DNA of 7,308 bases from NCBI GenBank assembly GCA_947505565.1, contig CANNLB010000113.1, positions 1 through 7,308 of the forward strand, written 5' to 3'. How positions within the stretch are numbered: position 1 is the first letter of the stretch; each line of letters begins with the position of its first letter. This document shows, one piece after another, positions 6,801-7,308 of the stretch. This DNA comes from Acidobacteriota bacterium (GTDB lineage: Bacteria; Acidobacteriota; Terriglobia; Bryobacterales; Bryobacteraceae). The notes beneath the pieces are model-generated. The model searched no databases, was not told the DNA's origin, and saw nothing but the letters and a program-made list of their open reading frames with translations. The translations under genes and the position numbers were made by a program.

Positions 6801-6806
6801 ATACTA
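6801..6806 (-). promoter_or_regulatory. Candidate -10 hexamer (TAGTAT) of the DUF1080-rluE-ackA run
   Basis: TAGTAT on the minus strand ends 7 nt before ATG 6793, within the 25-bp gap after the LysM stop. The same hexamer precedes PPK2. If used, it would start a leaderless mRNA for the DUF1080 gene and its two downstream neighbours. No -35 box is seen, and the LysM coding remnant occupies where it should be. Confidence 0.3.
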
Positions 6807-6818
6807 TCCTTCTAGCAG

Positions 6819-7308
6819 TTAGCTAAGCAGGATGAGGACGTCGCCCGGATGAATAACCCTGTTTTCGTCCTTCAGCTTGCCGAGGTCGGCGGCGATTTCC
6901 CAGAGCGAATCGCCGCCGACGACGGTGTACTTTTCCGGTACCGGCGGCGGACTTCGGTACTCGCAAAGAATTGACGAGCCCTGCTCGCCAAAACTTTATC
7001 ACCAACAGGCCCCGACTGTGCTGCCTATCCGACGAGCATGGGCTTGTGGCGCTCGGTCTGGCCGCGCGGGCAAAACGTCGGTGCCTAAACCTATTCAACG
7101 ATATACGCGCCTCGGCACGGATGAGGAAGGTCCCGCCCGTCGGCAGACCACGCGGCATGATCAGTTTGTGATCTGGGCAAGTCTATTCGAGCAGAAGTGG
7201 TCAATTTCTGGGGGGCGCCGAGGCGGAAGGAGGAGTCGAATTCCTTAATCATGTTCCACATCGAATTGACTTGCTCTTCGGTTGGCGCGGAGGACGAGCT
7301 TGTCGCCT
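6819..7308 (-). pseudogene. Broken LysM-domain protein gene, continuing beyond the right edge
   Basis: Three pieces on the minus strand resemble one small cytoplasmic LysM/BON-type protein. At the edge a frame reads GDKLVLR (about 7307-7287). The next frame reads APTEEQVNSMWNMIKEFDSSF (about 7288-7224), the usual continuation of such proteins. After a stretch of about 230 bases with stops in the relevant frames and no recognisable coding, a third segment (open 6995-6819) reads PPPVPEKYTVVGGDSLWEI and ends IHPGDVLILLS before TAA 6821-6819. That last part is a LysM domain, which binds peptidoglycan or related N-acetylglucosamine polymers. It is only about 34 residues from YTVV to LIL, against about 44 normally, so it too may have lost an internal piece. 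At least two frame changes are needed to join the parts. A pseudogene or faulty assembly both fit; two separate gene remnants is another option. Confidence 0.6.

Noticed and set aside
6960..7220. Small insertion sequence or RNA gene inside the LysM remnant
   Set aside because: I found no terminal inverted repeats, target duplication, tRNA-like fold or conserved protein in the stretch; it remains unexplained rather than assigned.

Overview
The window is GC-rich and densely packed. It reads like a chromosomal segment of an Acidobacteriota of the Solibacter/Bryobacter type. That assignment is an inference from gene content: a sialate-O-acetylesterase-like SGNH esterase, a Tat-exported TIM-barrel sugar isomerase/epimerase-like protein, a DUF1080 (3-keto-disaccharide hydrolase) protein and a PPK2 kinase are all common together there. 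I see no rRNA, tRNA, CRISPR array, insertion sequence or phage gene.

Layout from left to right. Positions 1-949 (minus) hold the N-terminal 316 residues of a secreted SASA-type esterase that runs off the left edge. Divergent from it, after 48 bp, is a Tat-signal TIM-barrel protein (998-2074, plus). It overlaps tail to tail by 19 bp with a 524-residue protein of no named function (2056-3630, minus), whose C-terminus has the His...Gly-Ser-Cys layout of caspase/gingipain-like (clan CD) peptidases. Only 31 bp separate that gene from a divergent, intact PPK2 polyphosphate kinase (3662-4540, plus). PPK2 in turn overlaps by 9 bp with the end of a minus-strand cluster, which reads in transcription order: remnant LysM gene (right edge to 6819), DUF1080 protein (6793-6161), rluE-type 23S rRNA pseudouridine synthase (6157-5573), and a decayed acetate kinase gene (5576-4532).

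The acetate kinase copy keeps its start, its ATGA junction with rluE and most family motifs. It has two in-frame stops and at least three length changes that break the frame, so it cannot make a full enzyme. The LysM gene at the right edge is broken in a similar way. The genes between and around them are intact over long stretches, which argues against uniformly poor sequence, although read or assembly error cannot be excluded.

The most interesting signals are three. First, the uncharacterised clan CD-like protein. Second, each of the five genes that does not directly follow an upstream gene in tight coupling has a TANNNT hexamer 7-11 nt before its ATG and no Shine-Dalgarno at normal spacing, which suggests leaderless transcription. 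Third, the decay of ackA, including junctions that look like deletions between short direct repeats. The two exported carbohydrate proteins on the left and the DUF1080 protein on the right fit an organism that scavenges modified plant or microbial polysaccharides. PPK2, RluE and AckA are housekeeping or energy functions.
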